Source: Nevskia sp035651715 (lineage in GTDB: Bacteria; Pseudomonadota; Gammaproteobacteria; Nevskiales; Nevskiaceae). From it: a DNA stretch of 64,000 nucleotides. The notes beneath the pieces are model-generated. The model was not told where the DNA came from, made no database searches, and worked only from the letters and a program-made list of their open reading frames with translations. Shown here in pieces: positions 31,941 through 40,214 of this stretch. How positions within the stretch are numbered: position 1 is the first letter of the stretch; every line of letters starts with the position of its first letter. A program made the position numbers and the translations under genes. The stretch is taken from contig DASRFD010000014.1 of NCBI GenBank assembly GCA_035651715.1, forward strand, positions 9,252 to 73,251. Direction: 5' to 3'.

Positions 31941-33623
31941 ATGAAACCGCAAATCCTCAGCCTGCTGCGCCAGGCGCTCGACCGCCTGCTGGCAGGGACG
32001 ACCGTCGCCGCGCCCGAGCTCATCAACCTCGAGCCGACCAAGGACAGCAGGCACGGCGACTTCGCCACCAACCTCGCCCTGACCCTGGCCAAGCCGCTGG
32101 GCAAGCCGCCGCGCAAGCTGGCGGAGGAGCTGGTGCAGGCGCTGCCGGCCTCGCCGCTGGTGGCCAAGGTGGAGATCGCCGGCCCCGGCTTCATCAACTT
32201 CTTCCTGGCCCCCGGCGCGTTCCAGAGCCTGGTGGCGGAGATCCTCGACCAGGGCGCCGCCTACGGCCGCAACAACCGCGGCGCCGGGCGCAAGGCGATG
32301 GTGGAGTTCGTCTCCGCCAACCCCACCGGACCGCTGCACGTCGGCCACGGCCGCGGCGCGGCGGTGGGCGACAGCCTGGCGCGCCTGCTCGAGGCCTCGG
32401 GCTGGGATACCAGCCGCGAGTTCTACTACAACGACGCCGGCGCGCAGATCCACAACCTCGCCATCTCCACGCAAGCCCGCTGCAAGGGCATCGAGCCCGG
32501 CGCGCCCGGCTGGCCGGAGGACGGCTACCGCGGCGACTACATCGGGGACGTGGCGCAGGCCTACCTTGCCGGCGAGACGGTGAAGGCCGACGACCAGGAC
32601 GTGACCGCCGCCCGGGACCCGGACGACCTCGAGGCGATCCGCCGCTTCGCCGTGGCCTACCTGCGCCGCGAGCAGGACCTCGACCTCAAGGCCTTCGCCG
32701 TCCACTTCGACGTCTACTACCTCGAGTCCTCGCTCTACAGCGACGGCAAGGTCGAGCAGACGGTGCGGGACCTGATCCGGAGCGGCCACACCTTCGAGGA
32801 AGGCGAGGCGCTGTGGCTGCGCACCACCGCGTTCGGCGACGACAAGGACCGCGTCATGCGCAAGCGCGAGGGCGGCTACACCTACTTCGTGCCGGACGTG
32901 GCCTACCACGTCAGCAAGTGGCAGCGCGGCTACGTGCGCGTCATCAACGAGCAGGGCGCCGACCACCACGGCACCATCGCCCGCGTCCGCGCCGGCCTGC
33001 AGGCGCTGGGGATCGGCATCCCCGAGGGCTGGCCCGAGTACGTGCTGCACCAGATGGTGACGGTGATGCGCGGCGGCGAGGAGGTGAAGATCTCCAAGCG
33101 CGCCGGCAGCTACGTCACCCTGCGCGACCTGATCGACGAGGTCGGACGCGACGCGACGCGCTACTTCCTGGTGGCGCGCAAGGCCGACTCGCAGCTGGTG
33201 TTCGACATCGACCTGGCCCGCGCCCAGACCAACGACAACCCGGTGTACTACATCCAGTACGCCCACGCCCGCGTCGCCAGCGTGCTGCGCCAGCTGGCCG
33301 AGCGCGGCCTGCCGGCCTGGGACGCCGCGGCGGCCAAGGCGTCGCTGGCGCATCTCACCGACGCCTCCGAGCTGGGCCTGATCGCGCAGCTGGCGCGCTA
33401 CCCCGACATCGTCGCCGGCGCCGCCGAATTGATGGAGCCGCACTTGGTGGCGCAATACCTGCGCGAGCTGGCCGCCGCGTTCCACGGCTTCTACAACACG
33501 CAGCAGCTGCTGGTGGAGGACGCCGCCCTGCGCAACGCGCGCATCGCCCTGGCGGTGGCCGCGCAGCAGGTGCTGCGCAACGGCCTGGGCCTGCTCGGCG
33601 TGTCCGCGCCGGAGAAGATGTAA
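31941..33623 (+). CDS. argS: Arginyl-tRNA synthetase
   Basis: ArgS charges tRNA-Arg in the cytoplasm. The 560-aa protein shows the class-I motifs HVGH (133-136) and KISKR, and the N-terminal add-1 domain with HGDFATNLAL. The C-terminal anticodon-binding part ends LGLLGVSAPEKM. Its TAA overlaps the ATG of the SPOR-domain gene (TAATG), an arrangement conserved in many Gammaproteobacteria. Confidence 0.97.
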   Translation: MKPQILSLLRQALDRLLAGTTVAAPELINLEPTKDSRHGDFATNLALTLAKPLGKPPRKLAEELVQALPASPLVAKVEIAGPGFINFFLAPGAFQSLVAEILDQGAAYGRNNRGAGRKAMVEFVSANPTGPLHVGHGRGAAVGDSLARLLEASGWDTSREFYYNDAGAQIHNLAISTQARCKGIEPGAPGWPEDGYRGDYIGDVAQAYLAGETVKADDQDVTAARDPDDLEAIRRFAVAYLRREQDLDLKAFAVHFDVYYLESSLYSDGKVEQTVRDLIRSGHTFEEGEALWLRTTAFGDDKDRVMRKREGGYTYFVPDVAYHVSKWQRGYVRVINEQGADHHGTIARVRAGLQALGIGIPEGWPEYVLHQMVTVMRGGEEVKISKRAGSYVTLRDLIDEVGRDATRYFLVARKADSQLVFDIDLARAQTNDNPVYYIQYAHARVASVLRQLAERGLPAWDAAAAKASLAHLTDASELGLIAQLARYPDIVAGAAELMEPHLVAQYLRELAAAFHGFYNTQQLLVEDAALRNARIALAVAAQQVLRNGLGLLGVSAPEKM

Positions 33624-34282
33624 TGCCGCCGCGCGACTACGCCAAGAACCGCGGCAGCGGCGCGGGCCGCGGCAATGGGCGCGGCGGCGCCACGGCGCGC
33701 CGCGGCAACGGCGGCGGCCGCTCCGGCGGCAACGGTCCCGGCCTGGTCGCCGGGCTGATGCTGGGCCTGGCCATCGGCGCCGCCGGCATCGGCTGGGTCT
33801 GGATCAACCGCCCGGCCAAGCCCTCGCCGCTGGCGCCCGGCAGCGCGACGCAGGCGAACACCGCGGGCAACGCGGCGAGCGGCAAGCCCGAGCCGCAGAA
33901 GGCGATTCCGCTGCCGCCCAAGCAGCCGTCCAAGTACGCCTTCTACGAAATGCTGCCGAGCTACGAGGTGGTGATCCCGCGCGAGGACGCCGCCGCTTCC
34001 GCCAAGGCCGGCAAGCCGACCACGCCGGAGATCGCCGAGCCCGGCCAGTACCTGATCCAGGTCGGCGCCTACAAGACCCGCGAGGAAGCCGAACGCAGCC
34101 GCGTCAGCCTGGCCCTGCTGGGGGTGGAATCGAAAATCGAGCAGGTCACCATCGACCAGAGCGAGAGCTGGTTCCGCGTGCGCATCGGCCCGCAGGCCAA
34201 CCTCGCCAAGGCGCAGGAAACCCTGCAGCTGCTGGACGAGAACGGCATCAAGGGGATGCTGGTGAAGGTGAAGGCGGGATAG
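33623..34282 (+). CDS. SPOR-domain membrane protein
   Basis: The 219-aa protein has a Gly/Arg-rich basic cytoplasmic tail (residues 1-39), one membrane helix (LVAGLMLGLAIGAAGIGWVWI), a Pro-rich periplasmic linker and a C-terminal SPOR domain (GQYLIQVGAYKTREEAERSR ... WFRVRIGPQANLAKAQETL). SPOR domains bind denuded peptidoglycan at the septum; FtsN and CedA-like proteins share the plan. It is coupled to argS, as ftsN-like genes often are. Essential FtsN motifs in the juxtamembrane region are not obvious. Confidence 0.9.
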   Translation: MPPRDYAKNRGSGAGRGNGRGGATARRGNGGGRSGGNGPGLVAGLMLGLAIGAAGIGWVWINRPAKPSPLAPGSATQANTAGNAASGKPEPQKAIPLPPKQPSKYAFYEMLPSYEVVIPREDAAASAKAGKPTTPEIAEPGQYLIQVGAYKTREEAERSRVSLALLGVESKIEQVTIDQSESWFRVRIGPQANLAKAQETLQLLDENGIKGMLVKVKAG

Positions 34283-34386
34283 CGGCTTCACCTGCAAGTC
34301 GGATCAAGCTTGGCGGATCCGCCATGCGCCGCAGAGCCAAAGCGTCGGCTCCGCCTTCGGCTTGAGCCGACCTGCGAGGTCCAAAT

Positions 34387-34470
34387 GTCATCCTGAGCGC
34401 AGCGAAGGATCTGGTGCCGTCACTCTGAATCAGGGTATGGAAACCGATCCTTCGCTGCGCTCAGGATGAC
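34387..34470. repeat. Long palindromic element with 25-bp perfect arms
   Basis: GTCATCCTGAGCGCAGCGAA... at 34387-34411 is the exact reverse complement of 34446-34470, with a 34-nt spacer. The motif TCCTGAGCG-AGCGAAGGATC recurs between genes in many bacterial genomes as a REP/MITE-like unit. It sits between the convergent ends of the SPOR gene and the small membrane gene, where its hairpin could end both transcripts. Confidence 0.8.
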
Positions 34471-34473
34471 AAA

Positions 34474-34614
34474 CTAGTCCTCGTCGTCCTGGTACGGCTG
34501 CGCCGGCGGCAGCTTGCCGCGCTGGCGGAACACGGCCAGGGCCTTGAGCGTGACGAAGGGGCCCACCAGCGCGGCGACGATGACGATCAGCAGGATCCAC
34601 TCGGCCTTGTTCAT
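34474..34614 (-). CDS. 46-aa single-pass membrane protein behind uvrD
   Basis: This short frame starts with MNKAEWILLIVIVAALVGPF, a clear membrane helix, and ends in an acidic tail PAQPYQDDED. The ATG at 34614 lies 7 bp after the uvrD stop, and no terminator separates them, so it is probably co-transcribed. Codon use is GC3-rich. No family is recognised. It is below usual gene-finder length limits. Confidence 0.65.
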   Translation of the reverse strand: MNKAEWILLIVIVAALVGPFVTLKALAVFRQRGKLPPAQPYQDDED

Positions 34615-34621
34615 GGCCCGG

Positions 34622-36907
34622 TTATAGCGCTTCCAGCCGCGCCTGCGCCAGCATCAGCCACTTGGTGCCGGCCTCGCGGAAGCGCACTTCCACGCGCATG
34701 CGATCGCCGTCGCCGTCGAAGGCCAGGATGGTGCCCTCGCCGAACTTCGGGTGCCGCACCTGGCCGCCGAGCTTGTAGCCCCCCGGCACGGTGTCGGCCG
34801 TCGCCGCGGTGGTCTGGGTGCGCGGCGGCGGCGCCTCGTAGCGGCCGCCGCCGCGGTTGCCGTAGCTGATGCCGCCGGAGCTGTAGCCGCCGCCGCCGCC
34901 GTAGGAGCGGGAGGGCGTGCTGAACGCCGGGCGCAGGATGCCGGCGCGCGGCCGGGTCTCGACGATGGTCTCGGCCGGGATCTCCTTGAGGAACATCGAC
35001 GGCGCGCCGATCTGCTCGACGCCGTGCACACGGCGCACCTCGGCGTAGCTCAGGTACAGCTGCCGGCGCGCGCGGGTGATGCCGACGTAGCACAGGCGGC
35101 GTTCCTCCTCGAGGCTGCCGTCCTCCACCGCGCGCTGGTGCGGGAACAGGCCGTTCTCCATGCCGGCGAGGAACACCACCGGGAACTCCAGGCCCTTGGC
35201 CGAATGCAGGGTCATCAGCTGCACGCAGTCCTCGCCCGCGCCGGCCTGCTGCTCGCCGGCTTCCAGTGCGGCGTGGGCGAGGAAGGAATTGACCGGCGAC
35301 AGGCCGTCGTCCTCCGGCGGCCGCTCGAAGCCGCGCGCGGCGTTGACCAGCTCGTCCAGGTTCTCCAGGCGCGACTCGGCCTGCTCGCCCTTTTCCTTCT
35401 GGTAGTGCTGGCGCAGGCCGGAGCGCTCGATGGTCAGCTCCATCGCCTTCGACAGCGGATGGATCTCGATGTCCCTGGCCAGCGTGTCGATCAGCTCGAG
35501 GAAGGCCTTGAGGTTGCCGGCGCTGCGGCCGAGCAGGCTGCCGGCGCCTTGCGCGGCCTTCCACAGCGGAATGTTCTGCTCGCGCGCCAGCATGCGCAGG
35601 CGCTCCAGGGTGGTGTTGCCGATGCCGCGCGGCGGCGTATTGACCGCGCGCTCGAAGCTGGCGTCGTCGTCGCGGCTCGCCGCCAGGCGCAGGTAGGCCA
35701 GCGCGTCCTTCACCTCCATGCGCTCGAAGAAGCGCAGGCCGCCGTAGATGCGGTAGGGGATGCGGTTGCGGATCAGCGATTCTTCCAGCACGCGCGACTG
35801 CGCGTTGGAGCGGTACAGCACGGCGAGGTCCGAGTAGCGGCAGCGGCCGTCCAGGTGCGACTTCATCCTGCCGACGATGAACTCGGCCTCGTCGTACTCG
35901 TTGAACGCGGCATAAAGCTGGATCGGCTCGCCGTCGCCGCCGTCGGTCCACAGGTTCTTGCCCAGGCGCCCGGCGTTGCGCGCGATCAGGCCGTTGGCGG
36001 CCTTGAGGATGGTGCCGGTGGAGCGGTAGTTCTGCTCCAGGCGCACCGTCTCCAGCCCCGGGAAATCCTTGCCCAGGCGGATCATGTTCTCCACCTTGGC
36101 GCCGCGCCAGGAATAGATCGACTGGTCGTCGTCGCCCACCGCGAAGATCACGCCGCGCTCGCCGGCCAGCACCCGCAGCCAGGCGTATTGCAGGGTGTTG
36201 GTGTCCTGGAATTCGTCGACCAGGATGTGGCGGAAGCGGTTGCGGTAGTGGGCCTGGATCTGCGGGTTGTCGCGGCACAGCTCATGGGCGCGCAGCAGCA
36301 GCTCGGCGAAATCGACCAGGCCGTTGGTCTCGCACTGCTGCTGGTAGGCGGTATAGATGCGCGCCAGCTGGCGCTGCGAAAAGTCGCCCTGGTCCTGCAG
36401 CGCCTGCGGCCGGCGGCCTTCCTCCTTCTGGCCGTTGATGTAGCCGGCGACCAGCTTGGGCTGCCACTGCTCCTCGCTCAGGTCCAGGCCGCGGATCACG
36501 CGCTTGACCAGGCGCACCTGGTCGTCGGCGTCGAGGATCTGGAAGTTCTGCGGCAGGCGCGCGTCCTTCCAGTGCAGGCGCAGCATGCGGTGGGCGATGC
36601 CGTGGAAGGTGCCGACCCACATGTTGCGCACCGGCACGTTGATCAGCTGCTCGATGCGGCCGCGCATTTCCGCGGCGGCCTTGTTGGTGAAGGTGACGGC
36701 GAGGATCGAGTGCGGCGAGATGCTTTCCACCGCGATCAGCCAGGCGATGCGGTGGGTCAGCACGCGGGTCTTGCCGGAGCCGGCGCCGGCCAGCACCAGG
36801 CGGTGCTCCGGCGGCGCGGTGACCGCCTCTTTCTGCGCGGGATTCAGTGCCGAAACCAGCGCCAGGACCTCGGGCGCCAGCTCGACTTGGGGAGCTTCGA
36901 ATTGCAT
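34622..36907 (-). CDS. uvrD: DNA helicase II (UvrD)
   Basis: UvrD is the SF1 3'-5' helicase of mismatch and nucleotide-excision repair. The 761-aa protein has the Q motif (N22-P-A-Q25), Walker A GAGSGKT (41-47), Walker B LVDEFQDTN, motif III VGDDDQSIYSWRGA and motif VI VGITRARRQLYLSYA. The extreme C terminus has the tudor-like RNA-polymerase-binding segment (GGQVRHPKFGEGTILAFDGDG). An insert of Gly/Ser/Tyr-rich repeats (SYGGGGGYSSGG) precedes it. Confidence 0.97.
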   Translation of the reverse strand: MQFEAPQVELAPEVLALVSALNPAQKEAVTAPPEHRLVLAGAGSGKTRVLTHRIAWLIAVESISPHSILAVTFTNKAAAEMRGRIEQLINVPVRNMWVGTFHGIAHRMLRLHWKDARLPQNFQILDADDQVRLVKRVIRGLDLSEEQWQPKLVAGYINGQKEEGRRPQALQDQGDFSQRQLARIYTAYQQQCETNGLVDFAELLLRAHELCRDNPQIQAHYRNRFRHILVDEFQDTNTLQYAWLRVLAGERGVIFAVGDDDQSIYSWRGAKVENMIRLGKDFPGLETVRLEQNYRSTGTILKAANGLIARNAGRLGKNLWTDGGDGEPIQLYAAFNEYDEAEFIVGRMKSHLDGRCRYSDLAVLYRSNAQSRVLEESLIRNRIPYRIYGGLRFFERMEVKDALAYLRLAASRDDDASFERAVNTPPRGIGNTTLERLRMLAREQNIPLWKAAQGAGSLLGRSAGNLKAFLELIDTLARDIEIHPLSKAMELTIERSGLRQHYQKEKGEQAESRLENLDELVNAARGFERPPEDDGLSPVNSFLAHAALEAGEQQAGAGEDCVQLMTLHSAKGLEFPVVFLAGMENGLFPHQRAVEDGSLEEERRLCYVGITRARRQLYLSYAEVRRVHGVEQIGAPSMFLKEIPAETIVETRPRAGILRPAFSTPSRSYGGGGGYSSGGISYGNRGGGRYEAPPPRTQTTAATADTVPGGYKLGGQVRHPKFGEGTILAFDGDGDRMRVEVRFREAGTKWLMLAQARLEAL

Positions 36908-37015
36908 CGGCCCATTGTACCGCCCGGGGCTCGCCGCGGGCCCGCGGCGCCCGAATCTTTTGCCGTTCGCCGCCAGCGCCGGCGGCGACGGGCCGCCCGG
37001 CGGCCGAAGGAGCCG

Positions 37016-38308
37016 TTACTTCACGTCTTCCAGCCGCAGCTTGCCGCAGGCCGCCAGCAGCTGGAACGCCGCCGCCGAGCGGTCGTGCAGGCTGCCGGCG
37101 AGGTTGACCTGGGCCGAAACCTTGTCGCGCTCGGCGTCGAGCACGTCCTTGGTGGTGCGGGTGCCGGCCTGCAGTTCCTTGCGCACGTCGTCCAGCGCCA
37201 GGGTCGAGGCCTCGACGTCGGCGCGGTAGGCGCGGATCAGCTCGTCGGCGGCCTGCAGCAGGGCCCAGGCCTGGGTGATGGACTCGATCGCGGCGTGCCG
37301 CGCGTCGTCGAGGTTGGCCGCCGCCTGCGCGGCCTGGGCCTTCGCCGCGGCAACGTGGGCGCGGGTCGAGCCGCCGGTGTACAGCGGCAGGGTCGCCTTG
37401 AGCTGCACGGTCCAGTCCTTGTAGCGGTCGGCGGCGACGTTGCTGTCGCCCTGCACCGCGGCCGAGCCGTTCAGCGCCAGCCGCGGCCAGTAGTCGGCGC
37501 GCGCCACGTCGATCTGCGCGTCGGCGCCGTGGCGCTGCGCGTCTGCGGCCAGCACCGCCGGGGTCATGCCGGCGCTGGCCAGCGCTTCGTTGAGCGTCGC
37601 CGGCACCTGCGGGCCGGGCCAGTTCTCGTCCAGCTGGTCCGGCGCCACGCCGACGACGCGCAGGAACGCCGCCTCGCTGACCTTGGTCTGGGCGATGGCG
37701 CGCTTCAGGTTGGCCTGCGCCTCCGCCAGCCGCGCCTGCGCCTGCGAGGTGTCGGTGCGGGTGGCTTCGCCGGCCTGGTAGCGCTTGCCGGTGTCGCTCA
37801 GCTCCTGCTGCAGCGCCGCCACATTGGCGCCGGCCAGGGCGATCACGGTGCGGTCGCGCTCGACGTCGAGATAGGCGGAGGCGGCGGCCAGCAGCAGCTG
37901 CTGGCGCGCACCGACCTCGTTCTGCCGCGCGCCCTCGAGCTGGCTCCTGCTGGCCTCGACCTGGGCGCCGGTGAGGCCGCCGGTGTACAGCGGCTGCGAG
38001 GCCTGCAGGCTGGCGCCGTTGGGATTGAGCGGGCCGTCGATCGGGATCGAGCTGCTCAGCGCCGGCGACAGGTAATAGCGCGACAGCCCGGTGCTGGCGC
38101 TGAGCGTGGCATTGGGCAGGTAGCCGGCCCGCGCCGCCTCGACCTGGGCGCTGGAGGCCTGCACCGCGTCGCCGGCGGCGCGCAGGCGCGGGTCGTTCTG
38201 CAGCGCCAGGCCGGCGGCATCGGCCAGGCTCATCGCCTGCGACGGGGCGCAGACAAGGCAGGCGAAGGCGAACACCGTGCGCAGCGGCGGGCGGGCGTCT
38301 CTGGTCAT
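37016..38308 (-). CDS. TolC-family outer-membrane efflux protein
   Basis: The 430-aa protein has a signal peptide (RTVFAFACLVCAPSQA) and two TolC-type repeats (SLADAAGLALQNDPRLRAAGDAVQA ... LYTGG; RVVGVAPDQL ... LYTGG), each with long alpha-helical stretches. It forms the trimeric exit duct for RND or MFS pumps. With TetR next door and emrAB divergent, it is the duct of a three-part drug pump. The ATG at 38308 begins the signal peptide; the longer frame upstream overlaps no feature. Confidence 0.93.
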   Translation of the reverse strand: MTRDARPPLRTVFAFACLVCAPSQAMSLADAAGLALQNDPRLRAAGDAVQASSAQVEAARAGYLPNATLSASTGLSRYYLSPALSSSIPIDGPLNPNGASLQASQPLYTGGLTGAQVEASRSQLEGARQNEVGARQQLLLAAASAYLDVERDRTVIALAGANVAALQQELSDTGKRYQAGEATRTDTSQAQARLAEAQANLKRAIAQTKVSEAAFLRVVGVAPDQLDENWPGPQVPATLNEALASAGMTPAVLAADAQRHGADAQIDVARADYWPRLALNGSAAVQGDSNVAADRYKDWTVQLKATLPLYTGGSTRAHVAAAKAQAAQAAANLDDARHAAIESITQAWALLQAADELIRAYRADVEASTLALDDVRKELQAGTRTTKDVLDAERDKVSAQVNLAGSLHDRSAAAFQLLAACGKLRLEDVK

Positions 38309-38363
38309 GCGATGTATTCCAGGGTTGGCTGGTTTGGAAGCGTTGGCTTGTGGGACGGCGCGG

Positions 38364-39044
38364 TCAGGGACGGCCGCTGCCGGGACGGGGACGTCCATTC
38401 ACCGCGCAGCCGTACAAGTACAGGCGCACCGCGGCGGCGATATGGGCCTCGTGGTCGAAGCCCTCGGGGAAGGGCGGCAGCGACAGCAGCACCCGCGAGT
38501 GCGGCGGCCCCTTCACCAGCTCGAGGAACTGCATCGCCGCCATCTCCGGATCGGGGCAGTCGATGCGGCCGGCCTGGTGCTGCAGCTGCAGGTAATTGGC
38601 GACGGCGCGGCGCGCGCGCGTGCCGCGCTCGAAGAAGGCGCGCGACAGCTCCGGGAAGCGCGCCGACTCGGCGATCATGGTGCGGAACAGGCGGCAGCGC
38701 TGCGGGTCGAGGAAGATGGTGAGGAAGCGCCGGGCGATGGCGGCCAGGGTGCCCTCGATGTCCGCGTCGGCCTGGGTCGGCACCGCCAGCTCGGTCATGA
38801 AGCGGTCGCTGAGCTGGTTCAGCACTTCCCAGAACAGGTTTTCCTTGCTGCCGAAGTAGCTGTACAGGCTGGCCTTGGAGCCGCCGACCCGGCGCACGAT
38901 CTCCTCGATGCTGGCGCCTTCATACCCCTGTTCCAGGAACACCGCCTGGGCCGCCTCCAGCAGCGCGGCATGGCGCAGCTCGCCGCGCGGCGTGCGCGGC
39001 GCCGCGGGCTCCTGCAGGTCGGTGGTCTGGCGATTGACTTTCAA
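38364..39044 (-). CDS. TetR-family repressor of the emrAB-tolC locus
   Basis: The 226-aa protein has the TetR helix-turn-helix (ALLEAAQAVFLEQGYEGASIEEIVRRVGGSKASLYSYFGSKENLFWEVL) and a C-terminal ligand domain. The start is probably TTG at 39044; no ATG exists before the DNA-binding domain. A 20-bp palindrome lies 16 bp upstream, between it and emrA, so it likely represses both directions. Confidence 0.92.
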   Translation of the reverse strand: MKVNRQTTDLQEPAAPRTPRGELRHAALLEAAQAVFLEQGYEGASIEEIVRRVGGSKASLYSYFGSKENLFWEVLNQLSDRFMTELAVPTQADADIEGTLAAIARRFLTIFLDPQRCRLFRTMIAESARFPELSRAFFERGTRARRAVANYLQLQHQAGRIDCPDPEMAAMQFLELVKGPPHSRVLLSLPPFPEGFDHEAHIAAAVRLYLYGCAVNGRPRPGSGRP

Positions 39045-39060
39045 GGGTGCGGCGCCGCAA

Positions 39061-39080
39061 AATGAACTGTAACGTTCATT
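39061..39080. promoter_or_regulatory. Palindromic operator between tetR and emrA
   Basis: AATGAAC-TGTAAC-GTTCATT is a perfect 7-bp inverted repeat with a 6-bp centre, 16 bp upstream of the TetR gene and 46 bp upstream of emrA. This is the expected TetR operator position. Confidence 0.7.
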
Positions 39081-39126
39081 ACATTAGCAGCTGATCGCTG
39101 ACCCGCGCAACCGAGCCGCCCCACCC

Positions 39127-40194
39127 ATGGCCAACCGCAAAGCCGTTCTCCGCATCGCCGTTCCTATCGCCGCGGGCGCCGCCGCGCTCGCCTTCGGCGT
39201 GTGGTGGTACAGCACCGGCCGCTTCCAGCAGAGCACCGACGACGCCTACGTCCGCGCCGACATGAGCGCCATCACCCCGCGCGTCGGCGGCGAGATCCTG
39301 GCGGTGCACGTGGTGGACAACCAGCCGGTGCACAAAGGCGACGTGCTGGTGGAGATCGATCCGCGCGACTACGCCGCGCGCCTGGCCAACGCCCAGGCCG
39401 CGGTGGCCTCGGCCGACGCCGCGATCCAGGCCAACGCCGAGCAGATCAAGCTGCAGCAGGCCAACATCGCCGAGGCGCGCGCCAACCTCGCCGCGGCGCA
39501 GGCCGACCAGGTGCGGCTGCAGAAGGACTGGGAGCGCGCGCAGCAGCTGGTGCGCGACGGCGTCGCCACCTCGCAGCGCCTCGACAGCTCGCGCGCCGCG
39601 TGGAAGTCCGGCGAAGCCACCGTGGCGAAGAACGAGGCGGCGCTGCAGGCCGCCAGCCAGCAGGTCAACGCGCTGCAGGCCGAGGGCGAGCGGCTCAAGG
39701 CGCAGCGCCAGGCGCAGGCGGCGCTGCTGCAGCTGGCGCAGCTCGACATGGATACCACCACCCTGCGCGCGCCGATCGACGGCAGCGTCGGCGACCTCGC
39801 CGCGCGCGTCGGCGAGCGCGTCAACCCCGGCCAGCGCCTGCTCTCCATCGTGCCGCTGCAGGCGGTGTACGTGGAGGCCAACTACAAGGAAACGCAGCTG
39901 ACGCACATGAACATCGGCCAGCCGGTGAGCATCCGCGTCGACGCCTTCCCCGGCGCCCACCTGCGCGGCCACGTTGACAGCCTGGCGCCGGCCTCCGGCG
40001 CCGAGTTCTCGCTGCTGCCGCCGCAGAACGCCACCGGCAATTTCACCAAGATCGTGCAGCGCGTGCCGGTGAAGATCGCGCTGGAGGCGGACGAGCCGCT
40101 GCGCGGCAAGCTGCGTCCCGGCATGTCGGTGGTCGCCACCGTCGATACGCAGCAGCCGGCCCCACCCGCCACCGCCACGGTGAGCGAGCGCTGA
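39127..40194 (+). CDS. emrA: EmrA-type membrane-fusion (HlyD) adaptor
   Basis: The 355-aa periplasmic adaptor has one N-terminal membrane helix (AVLRIAVPIAAGAAALAFGVWWY), the lipoyl half-motif (DAYVRADMSAITPRVGGEI), a long coiled-coil hairpin (residues about 85-200) and the second lipoyl half (TLRAPIDGSVGDLAARVGERV). It links the EmrB pump to a TolC duct. Starts 46 bp from the TetR operator and precedes emrB by 20 bp. Confidence 0.95.
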   Translation: MANRKAVLRIAVPIAAGAAALAFGVWWYSTGRFQQSTDDAYVRADMSAITPRVGGEILAVHVVDNQPVHKGDVLVEIDPRDYAARLANAQAAVASADAAIQANAEQIKLQQANIAEARANLAAAQADQVRLQKDWERAQQLVRDGVATSQRLDSSRAAWKSGEATVAKNEAALQAASQQVNALQAEGERLKAQRQAQAALLQLAQLDMDTTTLRAPIDGSVGDLAARVGERVNPGQRLLSIVPLQAVYVEANYKETQLTHMNIGQPVSIRVDAFPGAHLRGHVDSLAPASGAEFSLLPPQNATGNFTKIVQRVPVKIALEADEPLRGKLRPGMSVVATVDTQQPAPPATATVSER

Positions 40195-40214
40195 GCCGCG
40201 TGGGCCGCTGAGCG

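Noticed and set aside
34751..38722. Plus-strand frame of 1323 aa across uvrD, tolC and tetR
   Set aside because: It runs antisense through three well-supported genes, and its sequence has no motif.
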